NCBI GenBank assembly: GCA_963819785.1
Contig: CAWFXW010000037.1
Span: 682,001 to 746,000, forward strand
Length of the DNA stretch: 64,000 nucleotides
Source of the DNA: Palsa-504 sp963819785
Lineage (GTDB): Bacteria; Actinomycetota; Actinomycetes; Streptosporangiales; Streptosporangiaceae
Direction: 5' to 3'
Part shown: in pieces, positions 1 through 5,982 of the stretch
Layout: the number at the start of each line of letters is the position of its first letter
Numbering within the stretch: position 1 is the first letter of the stretch
The notes under the pieces: generated by a model
Databases searched by the model: none
Told to the model about the DNA's origin: nothing
The model's input: the letters and a program-made list of their open reading frames with translations, nothing else
Made by a program: the position numbers and the translations under genes

Positions 1-350
1 CCAGGCCGATGTCTTTCATGATCGGCGCAGGACCGACGACCCAGCCCACGCGCCAGCCGATCATCCGCAGTTCCTTGGACGCGGAGCCCACCGTGATGGT
101 TCGAGCGGCCAGGGCTGGGTGGGCACCCGGATGCACGGGCCGGTTGTCACCGAAGACGAGCCGCTCCATGGCGGCGTTCCAGATGACCCAGGCACCATAG
201 CGGTTGACCGGGTTGGCGATGGCGTCGAAATGCTCGCCGGATAGGACGGCTCCGGTGGGCATGACCGGGCTCATCAGCAGCACGGCAGCCGTCTGCGGGC
301 CGATGGCCGCGGCCAACTCGCCCGGATCGGTAACCCAGCCGCGCTCACCC
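1..350 (-). pseudogene. Class I/II PLP aminotransferase, 5'-truncated fragment
   Basis: Read on the minus strand, this stretch encodes an aminotransferase core. It contains a segment reading ERGWVTDPGELAAAIGP, then the motif SASKELRMIGWRVGW, which matches the PLP-lysine region (S-x-S-K-x-x-x-M-x-G-W-R-x-G) of fold-type I aminotransferases. The reading frame runs off the left edge of the window, so the C-terminus is not visible. Going upstream, recognisable coding stops near 350, where the sequence changes to a TnpB fragment on the same strand. The first half of the protein, including the substrate-binding N-terminal arm, is therefore missing and this copy is probably inactive. Which amino acid it acted on cannot be told. 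Confidence 0.75.
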
Positions 351-354
351 GGGA

Positions 355-675
355 CGCATCGCACATGCCGGGGAACCGCGGGGAGCGGGCTCGTTTCCCG
401 AAGAACGCGGTGAACGCCTGGTGCTGGTGGCGGAGCGCCTGCTGCAGCGGCACCGAGGAGACCTCGCTGAGGAACGCCAGTGCCGGGTCCTTCTTCATGT
501 GGGTCAGTGCGGCGTCGGTCTGGGCGTACGAGGTGCTCGCCCGGTCGGCCTGCCAACGGGCCCGGCGGGCGGCCAGGGTCTGGTTCCACACCACGCGGAC
601 GCAGCCGAACGTGCGGTTCAGCACCTGCTGCTGCACCTGGTCGGGGTATGCCCGGCACCGGTAGGCCGTTCTCAC
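355..675 (-). pseudogene. IS200/IS605-type TnpB N-terminal fragment
   Basis: From a GTG at 675 the minus strand encodes RTAYRCRAYPDQVQQQVLN, then FGCVRVVWNQTL and a tail ending FFGKRARSPRFP. This is the helix-turn-helix N-terminal portion of TnpB, the RNA-guided nuclease of IS200/IS605 elements. Full proteins are around 370-450 residues. Here homology ends after about 100 residues, at the junction with the aminotransferase fragment, and the RuvC and zinc-finger regions are absent. It is a dead remnant, probably the scar of an insertion that broke the aminotransferase. No TnpA is visible nearby. Confidence 0.7.
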
Positions 676-939
676 CCTTATAGCATCGAACACATGGTCG
701 TAAGAGTGCGGGAGGCGCGCCGCACGTGCTGCCGGATGGTCCTGCTGCCTCGCCTGGCGGGGCACCGGATTCCTCCCCGGCCTGAAGACTGGGGATCCTC
801 CGGAAGTCATGGTGAATACCGTTGGAGTGCCGCGAGTAGCGGCGACGGCGCCGACTACGGGGGGGCCGACCGGCCGCACCCAGATGCTGATGCTTGCGTT
901 TCCCGCAGACATCAACCCCTCAACGCGGCCGAACCGACT

Positions 940-1413
940 GTACTTACAGTCGACAAGCTGCTACGCGAGGTCATCATCGCGCTCGCCGAAGACCACACCC
1001 TCGGCCCGGGCGACCGCGCCGACCTGTACCGCATCGCCCTGCGCCGCCTTACGCCCACGCCCGCCCTGCAACACCACCTGCCCGCGCCGGCTGATCCACG
1101 GCTGCGTGACGTCCCCGCCATCCTGGCCGACGATCCCGCCGACGATCGCACCCTGGCCGACCTCGGGCGAGCGGCCGGAGCCAGCGAGCGCACCCTCAGC
1201 CGCCGGTTCCGGCGCGACACCGGGATGACCTTCCCGCAATGGCGCGGCCAGCTACGCCTGCAGCACGCCATGCTCCTGCTGGCCACGGACAGCACCGTCA
1301 CCGCCGCGGCCACCGCGAGCGGCTACACCAGTACCAGCGCCTTCATCGCCGCCTTCCGGGACGCCTTCGGCGTCACGCCCGCCGCCTACCGTCACCAGAC
1401 CGTCTCACAGTAA
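940..1413 (+). pseudogene. AraC-family regulator, C-terminal fragment
   Basis: The frame ending at the TAA before 1414 encodes the double helix-turn-helix DNA-binding domain of an AraC/XylS regulator. It contains LADLGRAAGASERTLSRRFR, the spacing helix, and the hallmark second HTH and tail reading SGYTSTSAFIAAFRDAFGVTPAAYR. Just upstream is part of the linker, and about 45 codons earlier the homology ends without a plausible start. The N-terminal cupin/sensor domain seen in full members (about 250-300 residues) is missing. It lies in the same damaged stretch as the aminotransferase and TnpB remnants and is probably non-functional. Confidence 0.65.
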
Positions 1414-1588
1414 CGGGAAGATTGTCCGCGAAAATTGCGTTGCCCAGTTTATGCACATCTCATACAATCGGAACATGACGTTCTGGCAGACCGCGAAACG
1501 AGGCGAGTACATGAATCCGTGCTCGCGGCGTGAGCTTGCCCTGAGCACCAGGACGGTTGCCCTCTTAGGCCATTAAGCCAGAGACGGC

Positions 1589-1622
1589 AACCGCCCCGAG
1601 GGATATCCCGAGGGGCGGTTTT
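1589..1622 (+). terminator. Rho-independent terminator before the tRNA array
   Basis: CCGCCCC pairs with GGGGCGG around an inner GAGGG/CCCGAG-type stem with an ATAT loop, followed by TTTT. It sits 10 bases before the first tRNA, so it isolates the array from transcription coming from the left. The preceding 1414-1588 holds no gene I can support, only a GGTTGCC...GGCAACC inverted repeat. Confidence 0.75.
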
Positions 1623-1631
1623 CATTTACCT

Positions 1632-1703
1632 AGGGATCAGCCAGCGGATAGGCGACCCGGCCCCAACCCGGGCGAAATGCGGGTTCAACTCCTGCGGTCC
1701 CTG
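1632..1703 (+). tRNA. tRNA-Trp(CCA)
   Basis: Acceptor AGGGATC pairs with GGTCCCT. The anticodon stem CCCGG/CCGGG closes loop CCCCAAC, giving anticodon CCA. Discriminator is G, as is usual for Trp. The D-arm is weak. Confidence 0.8.
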
Positions 1704-1796
1704 CGGAGCACCACCCACGGGTGAACGTGCTTGCTTGTTGACATATCCATAAGCGTGAGCACCATTACCGGCAGGCCCGCCATGCCTGCCGAACGT

Positions 1797-1835
1797 GGCG
1801 ATGCGGCGCCCGGCTGTACCGGGCGCCGCATCGCC
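1797..1835. repeat. 17-bp perfect hairpin inside the array
   Basis: GGCGATGCGGCGCCCGG (1797-1813) is perfectly complementary to 1819-1835 around loop CTGTA. There is no T tract, and tRNA-Ala begins 3 bases later, so a processing or insertion structure is as likely as a terminator. A shorter GGCAGG/CCTGCC hairpin precedes it. The 1704-1838 spacer holds no tRNA I can fold. Confidence 0.75.
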
Positions 1836-1838
1836 GAT

Positions 1839-1910
1839 GGGGATGACAGCTGAGGTAGCGGACACGCCCTGCAAGCGTCGTCGCAGCGGGTTCGATTCCC
1901 GCCATCTCCA
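1839..1910 (+). tRNA. tRNA-Ala(TGC)
   Basis: Acceptor GGGGATG pairs with CATCTCC with one G-T pair. The anticodon loop is CCTGCAA, anticodon TGC. A standard GGTTCGATTCC T-arm is present. The anticodon stem is only 4 bp clean. Confidence 0.85.
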
Positions 1911-1911
1911 C

Positions 1912-1986
1912 CGGGATGTGGCGTAAGGGTAAGCGCGCCTGTTTTGGGAGCAGGCGGACGGGGTTCGAGTCCCTGCTTCCCGACCA
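1912..1986 (+). tRNA. tRNA-Pro(TGG)
   Basis: Acceptor CGGGATG pairs with CTTCCCG with one T-T mismatch. The stem CCTGT/GCAGG closes loop TTTGGGA, anticodon TGG. The 3' CCA is encoded. Confidence 0.85.
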
Positions 1987-1987
1987 A

Positions 1988-2062
1988 GGGTCTCTAGCTG
2001 AGACGGATTAGCAGCCGGTCGAAGCCCGGCGCAGGCAGGTTCGATACCTGCGGGACCCGCCA
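1988..2062 (+). tRNA. tRNA-Phe(GAA)
   Basis: Acceptor GGGTCTC/GGGACCC, anticodon stem GCCGG/CCGGC, loop TCGAAGC, anticodon GAA, CCA encoded. Position 33 reads C instead of the near-universal T, which may weaken decoding. Confidence 0.8.
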
Positions 2063-2063
2063 T

Positions 2064-2137
2064 GCCGTACTGGTCTAACGGCAAGACATTTGCCTTCCAC
2101 GCAATTCATCGGGGTTCGACTCCCCGGTACGGCTCCA
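2064..2137 (+). tRNA. tRNA-Gly(TCC)
   Basis: Acceptor GCCGTAC/GTACGGC is perfect. Loop CTTCCAC gives anticodon TCC. CCA is encoded. Confidence 0.9.
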
Positions 2138-2138
2138 C

Positions 2139-2211
2139 GCGCCGCTAGCTCAGCGGTCAGAGCAATGGACTCTTAATCCAATGGTCGGGGGTTCGAATCC
2201 CTCGCGGCGCA
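2139..2211 (+). tRNA. tRNA-Lys(CTT)
   Basis: Acceptor GCGCCGC/GCGGCGC is perfect. Canonical D-arm, stem TGGA/TCCA, loop CTCTTAA, anticodon CTT. T-loop TTCGAAT. Confidence 0.92.
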
Positions 2212-2224
2212 CTTCGCACTTTAA

Positions 2225-2298
2225 TCCGGGATCGTTCAATGGCAGGATTCCAGGCCCTGAACCTGGCGATGTTGGTTCGACCCCAGCTCCCGGAGCCA
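2225..2298 (+). tRNA. tRNA-Gln(CTG)
   Basis: Acceptor TCCGGGA/TCCCGGA is perfect. Stem CCAGG/CCTGG closes loop CCCTGAA, anticodon CTG. CCA is encoded. Confidence 0.9.
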
Positions 2299-2299
2299 T

Positions 2300-2375
2300 G
2301 CCTCTGTAGCTCATCAGGAAGAGCGTCCCGTTCGTACGGAGAAGGCAGGCGGTTCGAGGCCGTCCAGAGGCTCCA
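2300..2375 (+). tRNA. tRNA-Thr(CGT), poor anticodon stem
   Basis: Acceptor GCCTCTG/CAGAGGC, D-arm and T-arm are good and CCA is encoded. The loop reads TTCGTAC, giving CGT (Thr), but the flanking stem TCCCG/GGAGA has two mismatches. The isotype is less certain than the presence of a tRNA. Confidence 0.65.
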
Positions 2376-2387
2376 CGGGTTCGGCGG

Positions 2388-2453
2388 CAACTACGTCGCT
2401 GGTTGTGGCAACGTCGTAGTCGGGTGTGCGTCGTTGTGGCAACGACGTAGTTG
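2388..2453. repeat. Nested palindrome with duplicated hairpin core
   Basis: CAACTACGTCG (2388-2398) is the reverse complement of 2443-2453. Inside are two direct copies of GTTGTGGCAACG (2402-2413 and 2433-2444), each itself a GTTG/CAAC hairpin with a TGG loop. It fills a spacer where a tRNA would be expected and does not fold as a tRNA. Confidence 0.7.
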
Positions 2454-2471
2454 GGCGCGCCCCGGAAGCTG

Positions 2472-2558
2472 GGGCAGGTGGTGACAGAGAGGCAGACAAA
2501 GCAGGAGTGTCCGGAGAGGATCTGATTCTCACTCCAATGGGACTCAACCCAGGCTCCA
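2472..2558 (+). tRNA. Possible degenerate tRNA-Arg(TCT)
   Basis: Stem GAGAG/TTCTC closes loop GATCTGA (anticodon TCT at 2521-2523) and the stretch ends in CCCAGGCTCCA like its neighbours. However, the T-loop lacks TTC and no convincing 5' acceptor strand was found. Probably a decayed gene; the 5' boundary is a guess. Confidence 0.3.
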
Positions 2559-2560
2559 TG

Positions 2561-2631
2561 TGGCCGTAGTGTCAGCGGTTAGCACGAGACCTCGCCATGG
2601 TTTCAGGGCCGGTTCGAATCCGGTCGGCCAC
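2561..2631 (+). tRNA. tRNA-Gly(GCC)
   Basis: TGGCCG pairs with CGGCCA. Stem AGACC/GGTTT closes loop TCGCCAT, anticodon GCC. T-arm CCGGTTCGAATCCGG is canonical. The exact first base may be 2561 or 2562. Confidence 0.85.
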
Positions 2632-2637
2632 TCTTGA

Positions 2638-2710
2638 GGCGCTCTAGGCCAATTGGCAGAGCCAGCGCGTTCAGACCGCGTGGATTCCGGTTCGAATCCG
2701 GGGGGCGCTA
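2638..2710 (+). tRNA. tRNA with Leu anticodon CAG but a short variable loop
   Basis: Acceptor GGCGCTC/GGGCGCT, anticodon stem GCGCG/CGCGT, loop TTCAGAC, anticodon CAG, T-arm CCGGTTCGAATCCGG. The variable region GGATT is only 5 nt, whereas bacterial tRNA-Leu normally has a long class II variable arm. Confidence 0.75.
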
Positions 2711-2714
2711 CGGA

Positions 2715-2940
2715 GAGGTCTTCACGTTTCGGTGAGGGCCTTGTTCACGTTTGGGTCTGGCCCTGCCGCCGCGTCTGTCCAGGGCCAGGACCAGGGCCCG
2801 ATGCGCCCCGGCGTTTCCGCGGAAACGTCCGGCGCAATTGCGTAGGGAGTCGCCGTCGTGTGGGCTGACGGTCCTTAACGTGTGGGCGGGGCCGAACCAG
2901 GGCCGCATCCACGCAGGTCAAAGCCAAACGTGAAGACCTC
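2715..2940. repeat. 226-bp structured element bounded by a 15-bp perfect inverted repeat
   Basis: GAGGTCTTCACGTTT (2715-2729) is the exact reverse complement of 2926-2940. Inside are further stems: TGGCCCTG with CAGGGCCA, and GTTTCC/GGAAAC. No start codon with a convincing product and no tRNA fold was seen. It could be a MITE-like insertion or a folded RNA within the array. Confidence 0.7.
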
Positions 2941-2942
2941 AC

Positions 2943-3023
2943 GGAGGGTGAACCAGGCAGGGCCTGGGCCTCGGTGCTAACGAGTGCGCGCTTCGGCGTG
3001 AGATTCGAGTTCTCCGCTCTCCG
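2943..3023 (+). tRNA. tRNA-Ser(GCT)
   Basis: Acceptor GGAGGGT pairs with GCTCTCC. Loop GTGCTAA gives anticodon GCT. A class II variable arm (GCGCGCTTCGGCG region) is present, as expected for Ser. Confidence 0.85.
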
Positions 3024-3028
3024 CTTCT

Positions 3029-3114
3029 GGGAGATGAAACCACCGGGTGGTGGTCCCCGTCTGGAAAGCGGGTGGGGGTCGCAAGACTCTGGGATTCGAT
3101 TTCTCCATCTTCCG
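3029..3114 (+). tRNA. tRNA-Ser(GGA)
   Basis: Acceptor GGGAGAT/ATCTTCC. Stem CCCGT/GCGGG closes loop CTGGAAA, anticodon GGA. Long variable arm present. Confidence 0.87.
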
Positions 3115-3120
3115 CCGTGT

Positions 3121-3208
3121 GGAGAGTGAACCTGTCAGGTGGCAGGCGCCGCCCCGAAAGCGGCCGGGCGCACGGGAGTGCGCTGGGGCTCAAGACCTCC
3201 GCTCTCTG
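3121..3208 (+). tRNA. tRNA-Ser(CGA)
   Basis: Acceptor GGAGAGT/GCTCTCT. Stem GCCGC/GCGGC closes loop CCCGAAA, anticodon CGA. Variable arm GCGCACGGGAGTGCGC. The T-loop reads CTCAAGA, with C in place of the usual T54. Confidence 0.85.
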
Positions 3209-3212
3209 CTGC

Positions 3213-3286
3213 TGGCCACGACCCAGCTGGTCGACGGGGCCTGCCTGATACGCAGGTATCGCGCGGTTCGATTCCGCGGTGGCCAA
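3213..3286 (+). tRNA. tRNA-Ile(GAT)
   Basis: Acceptor TGGCCAC/GTGGCCA. Stem CCTGC/GCAGG closes loop CTGATAC, anticodon GAT. Discriminator A. Confidence 0.9.
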
Positions 3287-3290
3287 CGAT

Positions 3291-3368
3291 GGCGAGATAG
3301 CTCAGTTGGCTCAGAGCGCCCGACTCATGATCGGGAGGTCGTCAGTTCGATGCTGACTCTCGCTACCA
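3291..3368 (+). tRNA. tRNA-Met(CAT)
   Basis: Acceptor GGCGAGA/TCTCGCT. Stem CCCGA/TCGGG closes loop CTCATGA, anticodon CAT. CCA is encoded. The acceptor is paired at position 1, which argues against an initiator. An Ile2 (lysidine-modified) identity cannot be excluded. Confidence 0.88.
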
Positions 3369-3371
3369 CGG

Positions 3372-3444
3372 GGCGCGTTGGAGTAACGGTCATCTCACCT
3401 GGCCCTCAACCAGGAGACTGCCGGTTCAAATCCGGCACGCGTCA
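3372..3444 (+). tRNA. tRNA-Glu(CTC)
   Basis: Acceptor GGCGCGT/ACGCGTC. Stem CCTGG/CCAGG closes loop CCCTCAA, anticodon CTC. Confidence 0.88.
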
Positions 3445-3449
3445 CCCTT

Positions 3450-3524
3450 GGCCCCATCGTCCACTGGCTAGGATTCGGCCCCTTCAAGGCCGCGAAGACG
3501 GGTCGGAACCGTCTGGGGCTACCA
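3450..3524 (+). tRNA. tRNA-Glu(TTC)
   Basis: Acceptor GGCCCCA/TGGGGCT. Stem CGGCC/GGCCG closes loop CCTTCAA, anticodon TTC. CCA is encoded. The T-loop reads GTCGGAA, an atypical variant. Confidence 0.85.
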
Positions 3525-3525
3525 A

Positions 3526-3600
3526 TCTCGCGTCGCCTAATTGGCAGGGCAGCGGACCGTTACTCCGCCGGTGGAGGTTCGAGTCCTCCCGCGAGAGCCA
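3526..3600 (+). tRNA. tRNA-Asn(GTT)
   Basis: Acceptor TCTCGCG/CGCGAGA is perfect. Stem GCGGA/TCCGC closes loop CCGTTAC, anticodon GTT. CCA is encoded. Confidence 0.92.
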
Positions 3601-3601
3601 G

Positions 3602-3675
3602 GGTCTTGTAGGGGAGCTGGAGTCCCCGCCACTCCGTCAACGTGGAGATCACGGGTTCAAGTCCCGTCAGGACCG
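3602..3675 (+). tRNA. tRNA-Asp(GTC)
   Basis: Acceptor GGTCTTG/CAGGACC. Loop CCGTCAA gives anticodon GTC; the stem CCACT/CGTGG has one mismatch. Discriminator G as usual for Asp. Confidence 0.87.
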
Positions 3676-3690
3676 CTGCTGGTGCTTCAG

Positions 3691-3762
3691 GCTCCTATGG
3701 TGAAACGGAGATCATGCCAGCCTACGAAGCTGGTGGTGGAGGTTCGAGTCCTCCTGGGAGCA
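3691..3762 (+). tRNA. tRNA-Arg(ACG)
   Basis: Acceptor GCTCCTA/TGGGAGC. Stem CCAGC/GCTGG closes loop CTACGAA, anticodon ACG. T-arm GGAGGTTCGAGTCCTCC. Confidence 0.92.
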
Positions 3763-3767
3763 CGCAA

Positions 3768-3838
3768 GCTCGGCTAGCTCAATGGGAGAGCACGCGGTCA
3801 ACACCCGCGGGACGGAGGTCCGATTCCTTCGCTGAGCA
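3768..3838 (+). tRNA. tRNA-Val(AAC)
   Basis: Acceptor GCTCGGC/GCTGAGC. Stem CGCGG/CCGCG closes loop TCAACAC, anticodon AAC. An A34 Val tRNA is uncommon in bacteria, where GAC normally reads these codons. The T-loop reads GTCCGAT. Confidence 0.85.
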
Positions 3839-3859
3839 CGGTCACCCCAATGGGCAGAA

Positions 3860-3936
3860 GGCGGATAGTGGCTGGCCGCGCCGGTCCGTAAAACCGGATC
3901 CTCCGGGACGTTGCAGGTTCGACACCTGTTCCGCTC
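3860..3936 (+). tRNA. tRNA-Tyr(GTA)
   Basis: Acceptor GGCGGAT pairs with TTCCGCT except the last pair. Stem CCGGT/ACCGG closes loop CCGTAAA, anticodon GTA. A class II variable arm typical of bacterial Tyr is present. Confidence 0.85.
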
Positions 3937-3943
3937 ACTTTGA

Positions 3944-4016
3944 GTCCTCGTGGCGCAGTGGATAGCGCGCGTGGTTCCGAACTACGAGGTCGGCCGTTCG
4001 AATCGGCCCGAGGACG
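3944..4016 (+). tRNA. tRNA-Arg(CCG)
   Basis: Acceptor GTCCTCG/CGAGGAC is perfect. Stem CGTGG/CTACG closes loop TTCCGAA, anticodon CCG. Confidence 0.9.
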
Positions 4017-4020
4017 CTAT

Positions 4021-4097
4021 GGCGCGCATCTCGCTGGTGCGGGAGGCGGGCTGCAACCCCGTCGTCCTTTACTGGGTTCGATTCCCAAGGCGCGTCT
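4021..4097 (+). tRNA. tRNA-Cys(GCA)
   Basis: Acceptor GGCGCGC/GCGCGTC. Stem GCGGG/CCCGT closes loop CTGCAAC, anticodon GCA. The variable region is slightly long (9 nt). Confidence 0.82.
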
Positions 4098-4101
4098 CTA
4101 T

Positions 4102-4177
4102 CGGCTCGCCGTTCAAGGGATAAGGGCAGCGGTGGCCTAAATCGCTAGTGCGCGTTCGAATCGCGCCGGACCGACCA
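4102..4177 (+). tRNA. tRNA-Arg(CCT)
   Basis: Acceptor CGGCTCG/CGGACCG has one mismatch. Stem GCGGT/ATCGC closes loop GGCCTAA, anticodon CCT, but position 33 is G. CCA is encoded. The following 4178-4333 is noticeably AT-richer and holds no gene I can support. Confidence 0.75.
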
Positions 4178-4333
4178 TGGTACTCACGTCTTTGGATAAT
4201 TGAAAATTCCCTATCGAGAATCTAGCTATTACTCCAATCACTCAAACTAGTCTGATCCGAGCTACCCTGCGTATCCAAGTCTGCACCAGCCAGGATCATG
4301 ATCTCGGAAGGAGTCACGGCTCCAGGCCGCGTC

Positions 4334-4410
4334 TGGCTGGCACACGGATAGAGCCATCTCACCCGGTTGGGTAAACAGGTGACCGCTGGGTTCGACTCCC
4401 AGGTGGCCAA
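4334..4410 (+). pseudogene. Degenerate last tRNA with a 14-nt anticodon loop
   Basis: TGGCTGG-like acceptor pairs imperfectly with GTGGCCA and the T-arm CTGGGTTCGACTCCCAG is intact. Between stem halves TCACC and GGTGA lie 14 nt (CGGTTGGGTAAACA), twice the normal loop, so no anticodon can be assigned. It is either a decayed gene or one with a small insertion. Confidence 0.5.
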
Positions 4411-4795
4411 CGCACGGCGATCTCGACTCTCGATGTGGGCTGCGGCACAGTTACGTGCCAGACATCATGGATCCAGACCCGCGTTGAGCCCGGTTACGAG
4501 AGCTTCAGCAAGTCGCATCGTCGGTGTTCAAGGGACGCCTCTCGTGTCCACGCGCCTCCCTACTGCCAACTACATCGTAGATCGAGGCTGGGCATGGTCT
4601 ATCGTTCCTGACATGTTGCGTGCGGAACTCGTTGTCCCGGCTGCAAGCGAGATGCACGGGTACGACAAGGCCGTGGCTCTGGACCGAATTGTGACAATTG
4701 ATGACGCCGGCGAACGGGCGACCTACTGCGTCACAGTCGATGCATCCCACCTATTCATCGTTAACGGCATAGTTACGGGCAACTGCGTTGCGTAA
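4411..4795 (+). pseudogene. Intein C-terminal remnant
   Basis: The frame ending at the TAA of 4793-4795 encodes YCVTVDASHLFIVNGIVTGNC. This matches the C-terminal splicing blocks of inteins: a beta strand, then VNGI, then the Gly-Asn/Cys junction, with the Asn at 4781-4783 and the +1 Cys after it. The N-terminal splicing block (with its catalytic Cys) and any homing endonuclease are not present between here and the tRNA array. Base composition is less GC-rich than in neighbouring host genes. After the +1 Cys the frame stops within two codons, while a C-extein continues in another frame. Splicing activity is therefore impossible in this copy. Confidence 0.7.
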
Positions 4796-5004
4796 CATGC
4801 GACGTGTCGGCCAGCGTCCCGGCGCGGATCCCGGTCTACGGCTTCAACCTCGCCGGCTACCGGCACTCGGCCATGGCGGCCGGGCTCGGCAACCGGCACG
4901 AGCTGGGCGGGCTCACCGACGCGACCTTCACGCTCATCCCGAACATCGAGGCTGGGCTGGCCGCTCGCTGGCCATGGGAAGGGGACCCGGGCCGGGTACA
5001 GTGA
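4789..5004 (+). pseudogene. C-extein fragment of unknown protein
   Basis: Starting at TGC 4789 an open frame reads CVTCDVSASVPARIPVYGF and continues for about 70 codons to TGA 5002-5004. The intein remnant ends exactly here, but in a different frame. The junction contains TGCGT twice in a row (4784-4788 and 4789-4793). Removing one 5-bp copy joins the intein Asn directly to CVTCDV. The fragment therefore looks like the C-terminus of the intein's former host protein, put out of frame by a 5-bp duplication. I do not recognise the protein family. It ends 12 bases before eamA. Confidence 0.5.
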
Positions 5005-5016
5005 CCAGCCATAAGG

Positions 5017-5977
5017 ATGAAGGACACCCACACCACCGCCAGTCAGGCCCCGGCTTCAGCGCGCCCTGAAGCCGCCGGGGCGGAGCCTCATGCCGGGAGC
5101 CGGGGGCGGCTGGCCCAATCCAGGCTGGTACTGCCGGCCGTGATGATCCTGTCCGGGATCGTCTCGGTGCAGGCCGGGGCGGGCGTCGCGGACAAGCTGT
5201 TCGGCCAGATCCCGCCCGCGGCGGTCACCGGGCTGCGGCTGTGGACGTCCGCCGTGGCCATGGCCGTCATTTCCGGACGCGGGCTCGCCCGGGCGTTCGG
5301 CGACCTGGTGAAGCGAAGAGCCTGGGCCGACGGCGGGATCGCCGGGTCGTTCGGTATATCGCTCTTGATCATGAACTTCTCGATCTACCAGTCATTTTCC
5401 AGGATTCCCCTGGGTGTGGCCGTCACCATCGAGTTCCTCGGGCCGCTGGCCGTGGCGGTGGCCGGGTCACGGCACGTCAAGGACGTCGGATGGGTGGTGC
5501 TGGCGGGCACCGGGGTCGTGCTGCTGACCCAGGGCGGGCACGGGCACCTGAACCTGACCGGAGTGCTGTTCGCGGCGGTGGCCGGGGCGTGCTGGGCCGC
5601 CTACATCATGCTCAGCTCGGCGACCGGACGGCGGTTCCCCGGTTCGGCGGGCCTGACCATCGCGATGGTGGTCGCCGCCATCGGGATCACGCCGCCCGCG
5701 GTGATCGCCGGGGGCGCGGCCACGCTTCCGGCCAGCGGTGCTGGCCACCGGGGCGGCGATCGGCATCCTCTCCTCGGTCATCCCCTACCGGCTGGAACTG
5801 GAAGCCCTGCGGCGGATGCCGACGCGGTTGTTCGGCGTGTGGATGAGCCTGGAGCCCGCGGTGGCGGCGCTGGTCGGGCTGGCCCTGCTCGGCCAGGACC
5901 TGAGCGTGGTCGAGTGGCTGGCGATCGGCTGCGTGATGATCGCCTGCGCCGGGGCGGCGGGCGGCGCTCTACCATAA
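5017..5977 (+). CDS. EamA/DMT-family transporter (frame-shifted in this sequence)
   Basis: A drug/metabolite transporter of about 319 residues with ten expected membrane helices in two EamA repeats. Typical segments are the early VSVQAGAGVADKLFGQIPPA and the second repeat's LSSVIPYRLELEALRRMPT, which resembles the RhtA/YdcZ-like group of amino-acid or metabolite exporters. The substrate is unknown. The frame of the first 235 codons runs into nonsense after GGAATLPA, while the correct continuation lies in the +1 frame from about 5738. Deleting one T of the CTTCC at 5724-5728 restores TLRPAVLATGAAIGIL and a continuous protein ending at TAA 5975-5977. ctaA follows 5 bases later. Confidence 0.8.
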
Positions 5978-5982
5978 GGGGC

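Larger units (their letters stand above)
1632..4410 (+). other. tRNA gene array (25 confident, 2 doubtful tRNAs)
   Basis: A head-to-tail array of tRNA genes on one strand spans 2.8 kb, often with fewer than 15 bases between genes. Recognised isotypes are Trp, Ala, Pro, Phe, Gly (2), Lys, Gln, Thr, Leu, Ser (3), Ile, Met, Glu (2), Asn, Asp, Arg (3), Val, Tyr and Cys, plus a doubtful Arg(TCT) and a degenerate last gene. No His tRNA was found. Several copies have CCA encoded and several carry mismatched anticodon stems or unusual loops. Similar near-complete arrays are known from mycobacterial and other actinobacterial genomes, plasmids and phages. Flanking transposase and intein remnants favour acquisition by transfer. 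Confidence 0.9.

Noticed and set aside
2402..2444. Possible tRNA-His (GTG in TTGTGGC loops)
   Set aside because: The stems close as GTTG-TGG-CAAC hairpins with 3-nt loops and no acceptor, D-arm or T-arm can be built.
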